The notes below the pieces were generated by a model, which was not told the origin of the DNA, ran no database searches, and saw only the letters and a program-made list of their open reading frames with translations. The position numbers were made by a program, and so were the translations under genes. From Leifsonia tongyongensis (GTDB lineage: Bacteria > Actinomycetota > Actinomycetes > Actinomycetales > Microbacteriaceae), in NCBI RefSeq assembly GCF_010686705.1, contig NZ_JAAGWY010000001.1, forward strand, positions 1,116,001-1,180,000: a DNA stretch of 64,000 nt. Direction: 5' to 3'. Numbering within the stretch: position 1 is the first letter of the stretch; each line of letters begins with the position of its first letter. Positions 45,857-54,974 of the stretch are shown here, in pieces.

Positions 45857-46509
45857 GCACGCGCACCACAAGGAGCGCTTTCGGACGTCGTGTCGGCCGA
45901 ATACTCTCGCGGACCGTCATCAGCCGCTTGCTTCGCACGGCACAGGATGCGCGGAGAGCACAGTTCAAGGCGCTCGGCCCGCAGCGAGCGCACATCGTGA
46001 TGCTCGGAGACAGCATCACGGAGTTCGGTATCTGGGAGGAATGGTTTGCGGACTCACCGATGTCGAATCGAGGAATCGGGGGCGAGATCAGCGGTCAGGT
46101 TCTCACTCGCCTGAACTCGGCCATCGACCGGCCACGCGCGGTTTTCCTTCTTATCGGTACGAACGACCTGGCGTTCGGCATCCCACGGGACGAGATCGTG
46201 CACAACGTCGCGACCATCGTCACGACGATCGAACAGCTGGCGCCCGGTACTCCCGTTGTGCTGCAGAGCGTCATGCCGCGGGCACTCGCCTTCCGGGACG
46301 AAATCCTCGCGCTCAACCAGCTCTATCGGGAGCTCGTGGAGGCGGCTCCCGCGCACGTACGCTACCTCGACCTCTGGCCGGCGCTCGCCACCCCCGAAGG
46401 CGCACTCCGCCCCGAATTCACCGAAGACAAGCTCCATCTGAACGGCAATGGATACGCCGCGTGGGTCAAGCAGCTCCAACCGATCGTGACCGAACCCGCT
46501 CGGGCCTAG
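45853..46509 (+). CDS. SGNH/GDSL hydrolase (probable carbohydrate esterase)
   Basis: 218-residue SGNH-fold esterase. Block I is IVMLGDSITEFG (nucleophile Ser), block II Gly in RGIGGEISGQ, block III LLIGTNDL with Asn, block V DKLHLNGNGY with Asp and His. The N-terminus is basic and moderately hydrophobic, with no convincing signal peptide. Between two GH3 genes with coupled junctions it probably deacylates oligosaccharides so that the glycosidases can act. Confidence 0.88.
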   Translation: MSTRTTRSAFGRRVGRILSRTVISRLLRTAQDARRAQFKALGPQRAHIVMLGDSITEFGIWEEWFADSPMSNRGIGGEISGQVLTRLNSAIDRPRAVFLLIGTNDLAFGIPRDEIVHNVATIVTTIEQLAPGTPVVLQSVMPRALAFRDEILALNQLYRELVEAAPAHVRYLDLWPALATPEGALRPEFTEDKLHLNGNGYAAWVKQLQPIVTEPARA

Positions 46510-48797
46510 ATGCGAAACCTTTCAGAAGATATGGAACAGAAGATGACCTCTGGCGAAAACGTCGGTACTCCTCCGTCGACCGACGAGAAGATCTCTTTGC
46601 TGAGCGGGGAGAGCTTCTGGCAGACCGCGAAGGCGCCGGGAGTGCCGCACCTCGTGCTCTCGGACGGTCCTCACGGCGTCGGGAGTGCGGCGGTGGCCGA
46701 CGTCCTCGGCCGGGACGGGGTTCCAGCGTCGATCGCCTTTCCTACCTCATCGACGCTTGCATCCAGCTGGGACCGTGAGCTGGCTCGAAGACAGGGCGCC
46801 GGCATCGCGCAGGAGGCTCGCCGGCTCGGTGTGAACGTCCTGCTCGGCCCGGGTATCAACATCAAACGCACGCCCCTCTGCGGCCGCAACTTCGAATACC
46901 TTTCGGAGGATCCCGTTCTGAGTGGGGAACTCGGAGCGGCGCTGATCTCTGGCATCGAGTCAGGCGGGGTCGGTGCGACGGTCAAGCACTTCGCCGCCAA
47001 CAACCAGGAGTTCGACCGGATGGTGGTGAATGCAGTCGTCGACGACCGGGCGCTCCGGGAGATCTACCTCAAGGGTTTCGAGATCGCGATCCGAAAGGGC
47101 AGGCCGACAGCAGTCATGTCCGCCTACAACTCGGTCAACGGCACTCCCGCCGTCGCAAACCACTTCCTGCTCACGAACGTGCTTCGAGCCGAATGGGGGT
47201 TCGAGGGAATCGTGATGTCGGACTGGGGCTCGGTCGATGACCGATTGGCTTCCCTTCGTGCCGGTCTCGACCTCGAGATGCCCGGATCGAACGGTGTCGG
47301 CTTCAGCGCAGTAAGGGCCGCCCTGGAGAGCGGCGAGATCGACGAGTCGCTGATCGATGAGTCGTTCACCCGCATTGTGGATGCCGCCCTTCGGCTTGCC
47401 CAGAACAAACCGGTCGATCCGACCCAGGACAACGGTCAACTTCGGCAACTCGCCCGCCAGATCGCCGGCGAGTGCATCATCCTGTTGCGCAACGAGGGGA
47501 ATCTACTGCCGCTCGATACAGGCTCGCCGAATGTGACCTTGGCCGTCGTCGGGGCCTTCGCCGCCCATCCACGTATTCAAGGCGGCGGGAGTTCAGGAGT
47601 CGTCACCGGCGCGCTGACATCCGCCCTCGACGAGATCACGGACCAGGTTGGAGGTGCCTCAGTCGTCTATGCACCTGGGTACGACTCCGACGTGACGAAC
47701 GATAGCCTGCTCGCGAATGCAAGGAACGCAGCCGAAAGGGCAGACGTCGTCCTGCTCTTCGTCGGACTCAGCGAGCTCATCGAAGCCGAAGCGTACGACC
47801 GCAAAGACCTCGACCTTCCCGAGTCCCACACCCGCCTCATCCATGAACTGGCCGCTGCGAATGACAACGTCGTCGTCATTCTGCACAAGGGGTCCGTCGT
47901 CGACATGTCCGGGTGGAACGACAAGGTCCGGGCGATCATCGACGTCGGCCTCGGCGGAGAGGGCGTCGGGGGCGCCACCGCGGACGTCCTGTTCGGAAAG
48001 GTGAACCCGTCCGGTCACCTCGCGGAAACAGTGCCGCTTCGACTGCAGGACACCCCCGCGTATCTGAACTATCCGGGATCGCAGAACAGGGTCGTCTACC
48101 ACGAGAGCATCTGGGTCGGGTCCGCTACTACGACAAACGCGAGCTCGACGTGCTGTATCCCTTCGGGTACGGGCTCAGCTACACCGAGTTCGAATTCGGA
48201 AAGTTGTATCTCGAAACCACGGATGTGATGGCTGGCGACAGCGTGACGGGGAGCGTGCTCGTCACGAATGTCGGAAAACGTGCAGGGAAGACCGTCGTCC
48301 AGATATACGTTCACGACGTCGATTCGAGCGCGCCGCGCCCCGAGAACGAACTCAAGGCGTTCGAGAAGGTCGCACTCGAACCCGGAGAGTCCAAGCTGGT
48401 GCGGTTCACCCTGCCGGCCGATGCCTTCTCGTTCTGGGACGAGGCGAGGTCCAGGTGGACGACCGAGAACGGCGCGTTCGACATTCGGGCGGGAGCCTCG
48501 TCGCGCGACATCCGCTCCTCCGCAACGCTGACCGTTCGGGGAGGCGTCCAAACCGCCGAAGTGCTCACACCGAAGTCGCCGCTTCGTCAGTTCCTGGGCC
48601 TCGAGGGCGCCCGAGAGGTCATACAGCAAGCGACCGACAGCATCCCACTCTTCGCGGGCGTCTCCCAGGCAGATGTCCTGACCCAGAAGATCGTCGATGA
48701 AGTGATCAAAGGGATGCCACTGGGCCGCCTCGTGACGGCCACCGAAGGCCACTTCTCCGAGCAGGAGATGGACAACCTCCTTGCCTCGATCGACTGA
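46510..48797 (+). pseudogene. Glycoside hydrolase family 3, frameshifted near 48121
   Basis: Second GH3 enzyme of the operon, complete except for one missing base. The first frame (from ATG 46510; ATG 46540 or 46552 possible) has HLVLSDGPHGVG, KHFAANNQE and IVMSDWGSVDDR with the nucleophile Asp, and runs normally to HESIWVG. The next frame then continues RYYDKRELDVLYPFGYGLSYTEFEF through the FnIII-like domain to the stop at 48797. Other GH3s read VGYRYYD here, so a TAC codon has become TC at about 48120-48122. Restored length is about 762 residues. A sequence error and a true inactivation are both possible; the rest of the gene shows no decay. Confidence 0.88.
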
Positions 48798-48852
48798 GCG
48801 ATCCGTCCCCAACCAGTTCCGCCTCACCGCCTCTACAAGGAAGTAGAAAGAC

Positions 48853-50139
48853 ATGACAATTCCACCGATTTCGCTTGAAGCTGCCGACTCGCCTTCCAAC
48901 CCGGTTGCGTTCGACCACGAGCTGAGCGCCCTGCCCAAGCAGCGCGCCCTGCTCTGGACGATGTTCGTTGCCAACCTGGGAATGGCGACACTGTGGGGAG
49001 CGATCGGCTCGATCTTCCTCGCGGTGCAGTTGCAGACGCTCAATCCGGACAACAAGGTCGGCTCGCTGTCACTGGCCATCGGTCTTGGAGCAATCGGCGC
49101 CATGGTCGCGTCGCCGATCGCGGGAACCCTGTCCGATCGCACGCGCACGCGAATCGGTGGCCGAGCCCCGTGGATGATCGGTGGCCTCGGTGTGGCTGTC
49201 GCCGCGACCGTCTACATGGGCTTCGCGACCAGCACTATCGAACTGATCATCGCCTTCGTGGTCGTGCAGGTCGGCACCAGTTTCGTCGCCTCTCCGCTCA
49301 TCGCCCATATCCCGGATCGCGTCCCTTCCGGGCGACGTGGGGTGTTCTCGTCGATCAACGGTCTGGGTACGCTCATCGGGTCCGTCGTTGGTCAGGCTGT
49401 GGGTGCCGCCTTCTCCGGATCCATCCCGTTGGGCTACATCGCAGTGGCTGTGACCTTCGGCGTCGCGATCGGGGTGTTCCTGATTGTCAATGCCGGGCAG
49501 TCGAACGTCGGTGTGCCCCGGGAACCCTTCGCCGTCACCGATCTGCTCCGCACGTTCTGGGTAAATCCCATCAAATACCCCGACTTCTTCTGGGCATTCA
49601 CTGGCCGGTTGCTGATCATCACCGGCTACTACCTGGTCGGCTCCTTCGGCCTCTACATCCTGCAGGACTACATCGGGCTGGGCGCGGGAGCCGTGAGCGT
49701 GGTACCGATCGTCGGAGTGTGCGTGCTGGTCGGCATCATCTCGTCCACGATCATCGCCGGCCCACTGTCCGACAGAATCGGGAGACGGAAGATCTTCATT
49801 TTCATCGCCTCAGCGGTTCTCGCGGTGTCGATTCTGATCCCCTTCGTCTGGCCCTCAGTCGCCGGGATGCTCACCTTCGCATTTCTGAGTGGATTCGGCT
49901 TCGGCGCCTACCAAGCCGTCGACTACGCACTCGTCACTCAGGTCCTGCCATCGAAGGAGAACGCCGGGAGGGATCTCGGCATCATCAACATCACCGCGAC
50001 CCTGCCCCAGACCTTCGGCGTTGCTGTCGCCGGGCTCATCGTCGTCCTTTTCGGCGGTTATGCCGCGCTCTTTCCGATCGCGGCAGCGATCACGATAGTT
50101 GGTGCGGTCGCGATCATTCCCATTCGCTCCGTCAGATAG
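48853..50139 (+). CDS. MFS transporter
   Basis: Twelve-helix major facilitator, 428 residues. ATG 48853 follows AAGGAAG. The loop between helices 2 and 3 reads GTLSDRTRTRIGGRAPWM, a form seen in sugar/glycoside-type MFS carriers, and GPLSDRIGRRKIF recurs between helices 8 and 9. It follows the two GH3 genes and precedes the Gfo/Idh/MocA gene on the same strand, so it probably imports the beta-glycoside substrate. There is no ABC importer in this operon. Confidence 0.9.
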   Translation: MTIPPISLEAADSPSNPVAFDHELSALPKQRALLWTMFVANLGMATLWGAIGSIFLAVQLQTLNPDNKVGSLSLAIGLGAIGAMVASPIAGTLSDRTRTRIGGRAPWMIGGLGVAVAATVYMGFATSTIELIIAFVVVQVGTSFVASPLIAHIPDRVPSGRRGVFSSINGLGTLIGSVVGQAVGAAFSGSIPLGYIAVAVTFGVAIGVFLIVNAGQSNVGVPREPFAVTDLLRTFWVNPIKYPDFFWAFTGRLLIITGYYLVGSFGLYILQDYIGLGAGAVSVVPIVGVCVLVGIISSTIIAGPLSDRIGRRKIFIFIASAVLAVSILIPFVWPSVAGMLTFAFLSGFGFGAYQAVDYALVTQVLPSKENAGRDLGIINITATLPQTFGVAVAGLIVVLFGGYAALFPIAAAITIVGAVAIIPIRSVR

Positions 50140-50148
50140 GTGTCTGCG

Positions 50149-51174
50149 ATGAATTCTGTTCGTATCGGCGTGCTGGGAGCAGCGCAAATCGTCAACCTGG
50201 CCATGATCAAGCCCGCAAGCGCCACATCGGGGGTGGACGTGGTGGCACTCGCTGCTCGCGAACTCCCGCGCGCACGGAAGGTCACGAATCGCCATGGGAT
50301 TCCCAAGGCATATGGCAGCTACTCTGAGCTGCTCGCAGACTCAGAGATCGACGCCGTCTACATTCCGCTTCCGCCGTCGCTCCATGGAGAGTGGACGGCG
50401 GCGGCGCTGGACGCAGGCAAACATGTGTTGATCGAGAAGCCCTTCACTGCCAATGGGGACGAGGCCGCGCGCGTGGTTTCCAAGGCGACACAATCGGGGT
50501 TGGTCGTAATGGAAGCGTTTCATTCTGCGTTTCATCCGCTCGTCGATGATCTGCGCGGGATACTCGCCTCGGGGACCATCGGTACTCCCATCGGCGCGTC
50601 CGGGGTGTTCTCCGTCCCCATCCCACCGGGAAAGAGCACCCGCTGGAACGAGTCGCTCGGTGGCGGAGCCCTGATGGATGTCGGGTGCTACCCGATTCGA
50701 ATGATGCAGAGCGTGTTCGGATCGACACCCCACGTGCTCAGCGCGAATGCGCTGAAGTCCGAAGGTATCGATCGGGCAATGGTGGCGACGCTTCAGTTTC
50801 CCAACGGCCCGCGCGCAATCATCCACGCGAGCATCTGGTCACCTCTCTTCAAACTGCCCCGACTCACGATCACGGGCACCGAGGGGCAGCTGAGCGTGAG
50901 TAGCCCGTACCACCCGCAGTTCGGGAGCACGATTCGGATCCGTTCCAGTGCGGGAAGGATGAAGAGGCGCGTTTCGAAAGCATCCACCTACGATCTGCAA
51001 CTCGCGGCGTTCCGGGACGCAATACGACTCGGCAAGCCTCTGAAGTCCGGGCTCAATGATTCCCTGGCGATGATGCGGGTCATCGACGAGATCTACCTGA
51101 AAGCAGGAATGAATCGGCGAGAACCGTTCGAGATCGACTATCAGCAGAAGTTGCGGGGAGGTCAGAACACGTGA
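50149..51174 (+). CDS. Gfo/Idh/MocA-family oxidoreductase
   Basis: NAD(P)-dependent sugar or polyol dehydrogenase, 341 residues. The Rossmann start VRIGVLGAAQIV, the EKPFT loop with the catalytic Lys, and GGGALMDVGCYPIRMM with Asp and nearby Tyr are typical. ATG 50149 has AGGTG seven bases upstream; GTG 50140 is possible. It closes the GH3/MFS operon and may oxidise the freed sugar or take part in a keto-sugar route. Confidence 0.9.
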   Translation: MNSVRIGVLGAAQIVNLAMIKPASATSGVDVVALAARELPRARKVTNRHGIPKAYGSYSELLADSEIDAVYIPLPPSLHGEWTAAALDAGKHVLIEKPFTANGDEAARVVSKATQSGLVVMEAFHSAFHPLVDDLRGILASGTIGTPIGASGVFSVPIPPGKSTRWNESLGGGALMDVGCYPIRMMQSVFGSTPHVLSANALKSEGIDRAMVATLQFPNGPRAIIHASIWSPLFKLPRLTITGTEGQLSVSSPYHPQFGSTIRIRSSAGRMKRRVSKASTYDLQLAAFRDAIRLGKPLKSGLNDSLAMMRVIDEIYLKAGMNRREPFEIDYQQKLRGGQNT

Positions 51175-51204
51175 GAGTGGAATTTGACACTCTCGCCTTC
51201 CAAG

Positions 51205-51216
51205 ATGACTGGTCAT
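51205..51216. promoter_or_regulatory. TetR operator upstream of its own gene
   Basis: ATGACTGGTCAT (ATGAC-N2-GTCAT palindrome) 14 bp before the TetR start, directly followed by TATAAG. A matching site lies at 51851 before the next gene. Confidence 0.6.
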
Positions 51217-51229
51217 ATAAGATGGATGG

Positions 51230-51802
51230 ATGGCACGTGCAAGCCTGAAGGAGCAACTGGTAACCCGGTCCGCGCCGGTATTCCTCGAACGCGGTTTCAA
51301 CGCTGCGAGCGTCAATGACATCGTTCAGGCAGCGGGCGTGCCGAAGGGGTCGTTCTACAACCATTTCGTAAGCAAGGAAGAATTGGCGATCGAGGTCTTG
51401 CGGCGCTACGTCGACGATCTTGGGCTCGACGAACTCGCCGACCCCGCGGGCTCCGCCATCCAGCAGCTCCGCGAGCATCTGATGGCGAACATCACGGCCC
51501 GTGAGGCCGCCGGCATCGAATTCGGATGCCTGCTGGGCAATTTCAGTACAGACACCGTCGCACTCAATGAAGGTCTCCGGGAAGCGGTTGCGCTGGGCTT
51601 TGCGCGCTGGACGGAGGCGGTCGCGAGCGCGATCGGTCGCGCCCAGGCTGCGGGGGAGATCCGGAACGCCACTGATGCCGACACTCTGGCCAGGTATATT
51701 GTCGCCAGCTTCGAGGGGGCCATCGCCCAGGCCAAGACGTTGAGGGCTGACGGCCCCATCGCCGACTTCCTGTCGGTCACGTTCAACAGGGTTCTGACCT
51801 AG
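51230..51802 (+). CDS. TetR-family transcriptional regulator
   Basis: 190 residues with HTH segment FLERGFNAASVNDIVQAAGVPKGSFYNHFVSKEEL, read at about 15-50, ending YNHFVSKEEL. The C-terminal TetR_C_11-like domain has a Cys in EFGCLLGNFS, typical of regulators of electrophile-responsive genes. Two copies of the same palindrome, one before this gene and one before the hydrolase at 51900, suggest joint control of both. Confidence 0.88.
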   Translation: MARASLKEQLVTRSAPVFLERGFNAASVNDIVQAAGVPKGSFYNHFVSKEELAIEVLRRYVDDLGLDELADPAGSAIQQLREHLMANITAREAAGIEFGCLLGNFSTDTVALNEGLREAVALGFARWTEAVASAIGRAQAAGEIRNATDADTLARYIVASFEGAIAQAKTLRADGPIADFLSVTFNRVLT

Positions 51803-51815
51803 TCGCGCCCAGGCC

Positions 51816-51862
51816 TTGTCTTGGCGGGATAGCTGCGTCTAGAATTCAAGACGACCGGTCAT
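51816..51862 (+). promoter_or_regulatory. Promoter plus TetR operator of the alpha/beta hydrolase gene
   Basis: TTGTCT (51816-51821), an 18-bp spacer and TAGAAT (51840-51845) make a good promoter. ACGACCGGTCAT (51851-51862) covers the expected start point and matches the operator at 51205 at 10 of 12 positions, in the same ATAT-flanked context. Confidence 0.65.
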
Positions 51863-51899
51863 ATTGAACCGAGATCGGATCAGGAAGGGATAGAACGAA

Positions 51900-52757
51900 A
51901 TGACGAACACACTCGAGCTGGTCGAGACGGAACTCAGGCATGTGCAGGGCCCGAACGGCGTGAGCTACGCCTATCGGCGATTCGGCCAGGTCGGCGAGGG
52001 GGTACCCCTGGTCTTCCTGCAACATTTCCGTGGTGATATCGACAATTGGGATCCGGCGCTCATCAATCCGATTGCAATGCACCGTGACGTGATCCTCTTC
52101 GACAACGTCGGCATCGGATCGACCTCGGGAAAGGTCCCGAACACTGTCGAGGAGATGGCCCGGGACGCCGCTGCATTCATTGCCGCGCTGGGCCTCGATC
52201 GGGTGGACCTGTTCGGCTTCTCGCTTGGCGGCTTCGTCGCGCAGGCCATCGCCCTGGGCGGGCACGCCATCGTGCGCCGCCTGGTCCTGGCTGGAACCGG
52301 TCCGCAGGGGGCGCCCGGCATGGGTGCATGGGCACCTGACGTTGTAGAGCGCCTAGTGGTGCGGGAACAGCCGGGTGGCGAGGACGTGCTGTACGTGTTC
52401 TACGCTCACACGCCGTCCAGCCAGGGTGCGGGCGCAGCATCGCTGGGCCGGATCTTCGAGCGCCAGGAAGGACGTGACTCGGGGGTGTCGCTCGAGGCGA
52501 AGGACGCCCAGTACCGGGCGATCGTGGCCTGGGGTGAACCCGACGGACGCGTGTCCGAGCGGCTGGCCGCCATCGTGCCGCCGACGCTGATCCTTCAAGG
52601 CGACAACGACATCATGATTCCCACCGAGGCCAGCCGCATCCTCGCCCAGCACATCCCGAACTCGAGGATCACGATCTTCCCGGATGCCTCGCACGGCTCG
52701 ATCTTCCAGTATGCGAGCGAAGCAGCGGCAGAGACGGTCGACTTCCTGGCCGAGTGA
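51900..52757 (+). CDS. Alpha/beta hydrolase
   Basis: 285-residue serine hydrolase. It has VPLVFLQHFRGDIDNWDP (HF-x-G oxyanion region), LFDNVGIGSTSG, and elbow LFGFSLGGFVAQ with the nucleophile Ser. GDNDIMIPTEAS carries the acid and DASHGSIFQY the His. ATG 51900 follows AGGGATAG. Proteins of this subtype are common in TetR-controlled detoxification loci; the operator upstream supports that setting. Natural substrate unknown. Confidence 0.88.
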   Translation: MTNTLELVETELRHVQGPNGVSYAYRRFGQVGEGVPLVFLQHFRGDIDNWDPALINPIAMHRDVILFDNVGIGSTSGKVPNTVEEMARDAAAFIAALGLDRVDLFGFSLGGFVAQAIALGGHAIVRRLVLAGTGPQGAPGMGAWAPDVVERLVVREQPGGEDVLYVFYAHTPSSQGAGAASLGRIFERQEGRDSGVSLEAKDAQYRAIVAWGEPDGRVSERLAAIVPPTLILQGDNDIMIPTEASRILAQHIPNSRITIFPDASHGSIFQYASEAAAETVDFLAE

Positions 52758-52929
52758 TCGTCCGCACCGTCACCAGACGGAATCACCCCGGAGGGACGCG
52801 TCGCTGCCGCCGTCCAGCATGCTCGCAGCGGGATCTTCGGCGAGCCGGCTTGCGCGCGCGACGGCTCCGGGCTCGTCCGCTGCGCGGAAGGCCGTCAGGA
52901 GCGCCTCGTCGCCCGGCGTGATCGCGGCC

Positions 52930-52942
52930 TACTTTTAAAGTA
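52930..52942. promoter_or_regulatory. Palindrome TACTTT-T-AAAGTA, candidate HxlR/MarR-type operator
   Basis: Perfect 6-bp arms around one base, 42 bp before the aldo/keto reductase start. The pattern resembles HxlR-family sites (TACT...AGTA), and HxlR regulators are often linked to reductases. No HxlR gene is present in the gap. The rest of 52758-52984 holds no supported gene. Confidence 0.5.
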
Positions 52943-52984
52943 AGCCGACTACGTCATCCGCAGACACCGGAAGGAATGCAACCC

Positions 52985-53875
52985 ATGACAGAAAAGTCCA
53001 ACGCGAGGCGCCGGACCGTGACGATCGGCGGCGACCTGACCGTCGGCGACGTCGGTTTCGGGGCCATGCAGCTCACCGGCGCGAAGGTCTGGGGCGATTA
53101 CCCCGACCATGACAAGGGTGTCGCACTGCTACGCGAGGTCGTCGCCGAAGGCGTGACCTTCATCGACACCGCCGACGTCTACGGGCCGCATTCCAACGAA
53201 GAGCTGATCCGAGAAGCGTTGCACCCCTATCCGGACGAACTGGTGATCGCAACGAAGGGTGGCTTCATCCGTGGTGGGCCCGAGTACAGCGACATGGGCG
53301 CGAGCGGCAGCAAGTTGTACCTGCGCCAAGCCGCCTACATGAGCATCCGTCGCCTCGCCCTCGACCGGATCGATCTCTACTACCTGCACACACCGACGTT
53401 CACCGACGCGCCGTTCGAGCAAGCGGTCGAGACGTTGGCGGGGATGAAGCAGGATGGCTTGATCCGGCACATCGGGCTATCCAATGTCAGCGCTGACCAG
53501 CTCCGAGCCGCACTGGCCATCACGGACATCGCCGCGGTCACCGTGCACTACAACGTCGCGGTCCGGGTCGGCGCAGCCGTGCGCGCGGTCGCCGAGGAAC
53601 AGGGCATCGTGTTCTCGCCCTGGCATCCTGGCGCCGTCCCGGGTGGGAAAGACGGGAATTCGTTCCACGCGGTCATCGACCCGATCGCGGCGAGGTATCA
53701 CGCAACACCTCAGCAGATCGCGCTTGCGTGGCAGCTCCACCGCACGAAGAATGCCCTGCCGATCCCCGGAACCACAAGCATCGAGCATCTGAAAGAGAAT
53801 CTCGCCGCCGCGGGCATTCAGCTCGACCCCGGCGAGGTTGAAGCGATCACCGCGCTGGCACCCGAGGACGCGTGA
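52985..53875 (+). CDS. Aldo/keto reductase
   Basis: NADPH-dependent reductase, 296 residues from ATG 52985, which has AAGGAA correctly spaced; ATG 52976 is too close to that site. The barrel has GFGAMQLTG (about 20-28), FIDTADVYGPHSNEE with catalytic Asp and Tyr, Lys in IATKGG, and YYLHTPTF with the His. IPGTTSIEHLKENL is the cofactor tail. It belongs to the AKR11/oxidoreductase-type branch, different from the enzyme at 11261. Probably a stand-alone stress gene controlled by the palindrome at 52930. Confidence 0.9.
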   Translation: MTEKSNARRRTVTIGGDLTVGDVGFGAMQLTGAKVWGDYPDHDKGVALLREVVAEGVTFIDTADVYGPHSNEELIREALHPYPDELVIATKGGFIRGGPEYSDMGASGSKLYLRQAAYMSIRRLALDRIDLYYLHTPTFTDAPFEQAVETLAGMKQDGLIRHIGLSNVSADQLRAALAITDIAAVTVHYNVAVRVGAAVRAVAEEQGIVFSPWHPGAVPGGKDGNSFHAVIDPIAARYHATPQQIALAWQLHRTKNALPIPGTTSIEHLKENLAAAGIQLDPGEVEAITALAPEDA

Positions 53876-53919
53876 GGATAGGGCGTACCAGTAGAAGCCG
53901 GGATGCGCGCCAGAGTGGC

Positions 53920-54852
53920 TCAGAGCGCATTCGCCGATCTTGGAACGGCCGGAGGGTCGTTGCGGATGTGCCAGACCTCGTCGATGAACCGCGTCACCGC
54001 TGGCTCGAGCTCGCCGACCGACGGAATCGCCAAATGGAGGTGGCGCTCGAGTTGAACGTCGGCGATCGGTATGAGGAGAACGGACGGCGTGGGTTCGGCG
54101 ATGGCGGGGTGGCTGAGACCGCCGGGGACGATCCCGATTCCGACGCCGGCGCCGACGAGTTGCAGTACGAGGTCCCAGGAGTTGGTTTCGCAGACGACGC
54201 TTCGCCCGATGCCGCGTCCGGCGAACGCTGCGTCGTTGAGAAGGCGCGACGTCCAGGTCGGGGGGACTTCGACGAACCTCTCGTGTTCGAGCTGCGACAA
54301 GCGCACGCTCTTCTCGCCGGCCAACGGATGCGTTGTCGCGACCGCGAGTTTCATGGGCTCGCGCCCCAGCTTCACGAGGCGCAGTCGGTGTCCCGCGCTC
54401 GGCGGCGCCGGAACGATCGCGCAGTCCAGTTCGCCCGTTTCGACCATTGCCAACATATCCAATGCAGCTAGTTGCAGGATCTCGACGGTGATCCCCGGGT
54501 AGTCGCGGGCGAACCGGGCGACGTACTCGGTCAACGGCACGACGTGCTCTGCCGACTGCATTGCACCGATGCGCAGGGTGCCGGTGATCGCCTCGCGCGT
54601 ATCGAGTACGGCTTGTCGGGCATACCCGGCACTGCTGATCGTGCGACGGGCCGGACCTTCGAGTGCGAATCCCGCTGTGGTCAGGCGAATCGGTCGACTG
54701 CCGCGCACGTAGAGAGGGGTCTCCAGTTCGCGTTCCAGCGCGTGGATCGAGTTGGAGAGCCCCGACTGAACGATGTGTTCACGCTGGGCCGCACGGGTGA
54801 AATTCTGTTCTTCTGCTAGTGCCAGAAAGTGGCGGAGTTGTCTCAATTCCAT
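53920..54852 (-). CDS. LysR-family transcriptional regulator
   Basis: 310 residues from MELRQLRHFLALAEEQNF (ATG 54852), the standard LysR start; the frame upstream to 54903 adds nothing conserved. The winged helix is at 1-60 and the effector domain starts near 85 (GTLRIGAMQSAEHV). Divergent from the MFS gene at 54975. The intergenic region has a 15-bp inverted repeat with the T-N11-A form expected for LysR. It probably activates the transporter in response to its substrate. Confidence 0.92.
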   Translation of the reverse strand: MELRQLRHFLALAEEQNFTRAAQREHIVQSGLSNSIHALERELETPLYVRGSRPIRLTTAGFALEGPARRTISSAGYARQAVLDTREAITGTLRIGAMQSAEHVVPLTEYVARFARDYPGITVEILQLAALDMLAMVETGELDCAIVPAPPSAGHRLRLVKLGREPMKLAVATTHPLAGEKSVRLSQLEHERFVEVPPTWTSRLLNDAAFAGRGIGRSVVCETNSWDLVLQLVGAGVGIGIVPGGLSHPAIAEPTPSVLLIPIADVQLERHLHLAIPSVGELEPAVTRFIDEVWHIRNDPPAVPRSANAL

Positions 54853-54864
54853 CGGTCGCCTTCC

Positions 54865-54879
54865 ATCTGTTCTACAGAT
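54865..54879. promoter_or_regulatory. LysR-type box ATCTGT-N3-ACAGAT
   Basis: A perfect 6-bp inverted repeat with 3-bp centre, T-N11-A geometry, between divergent LysR and MFS genes. A related half-site pair (CAGA...TCTG) lies nearer the MFS start around 54947-54960. Confidence 0.6.
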
Positions 54880-54974
54880 TGTAATTCGTTGGGCGTACTC
54901 CACGAGGGATGAAATCAGCCGGCCTCATCCTTACTCTCTCGGAGGCAGATTGCCTTCTGATTGGAGAACTCACC

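Noticed and set aside
52758-52930. Minus-strand protein-like stretch ending near 52775
   Set aside because: The frame opens directly after a stop and has no start codon; at most a remnant.
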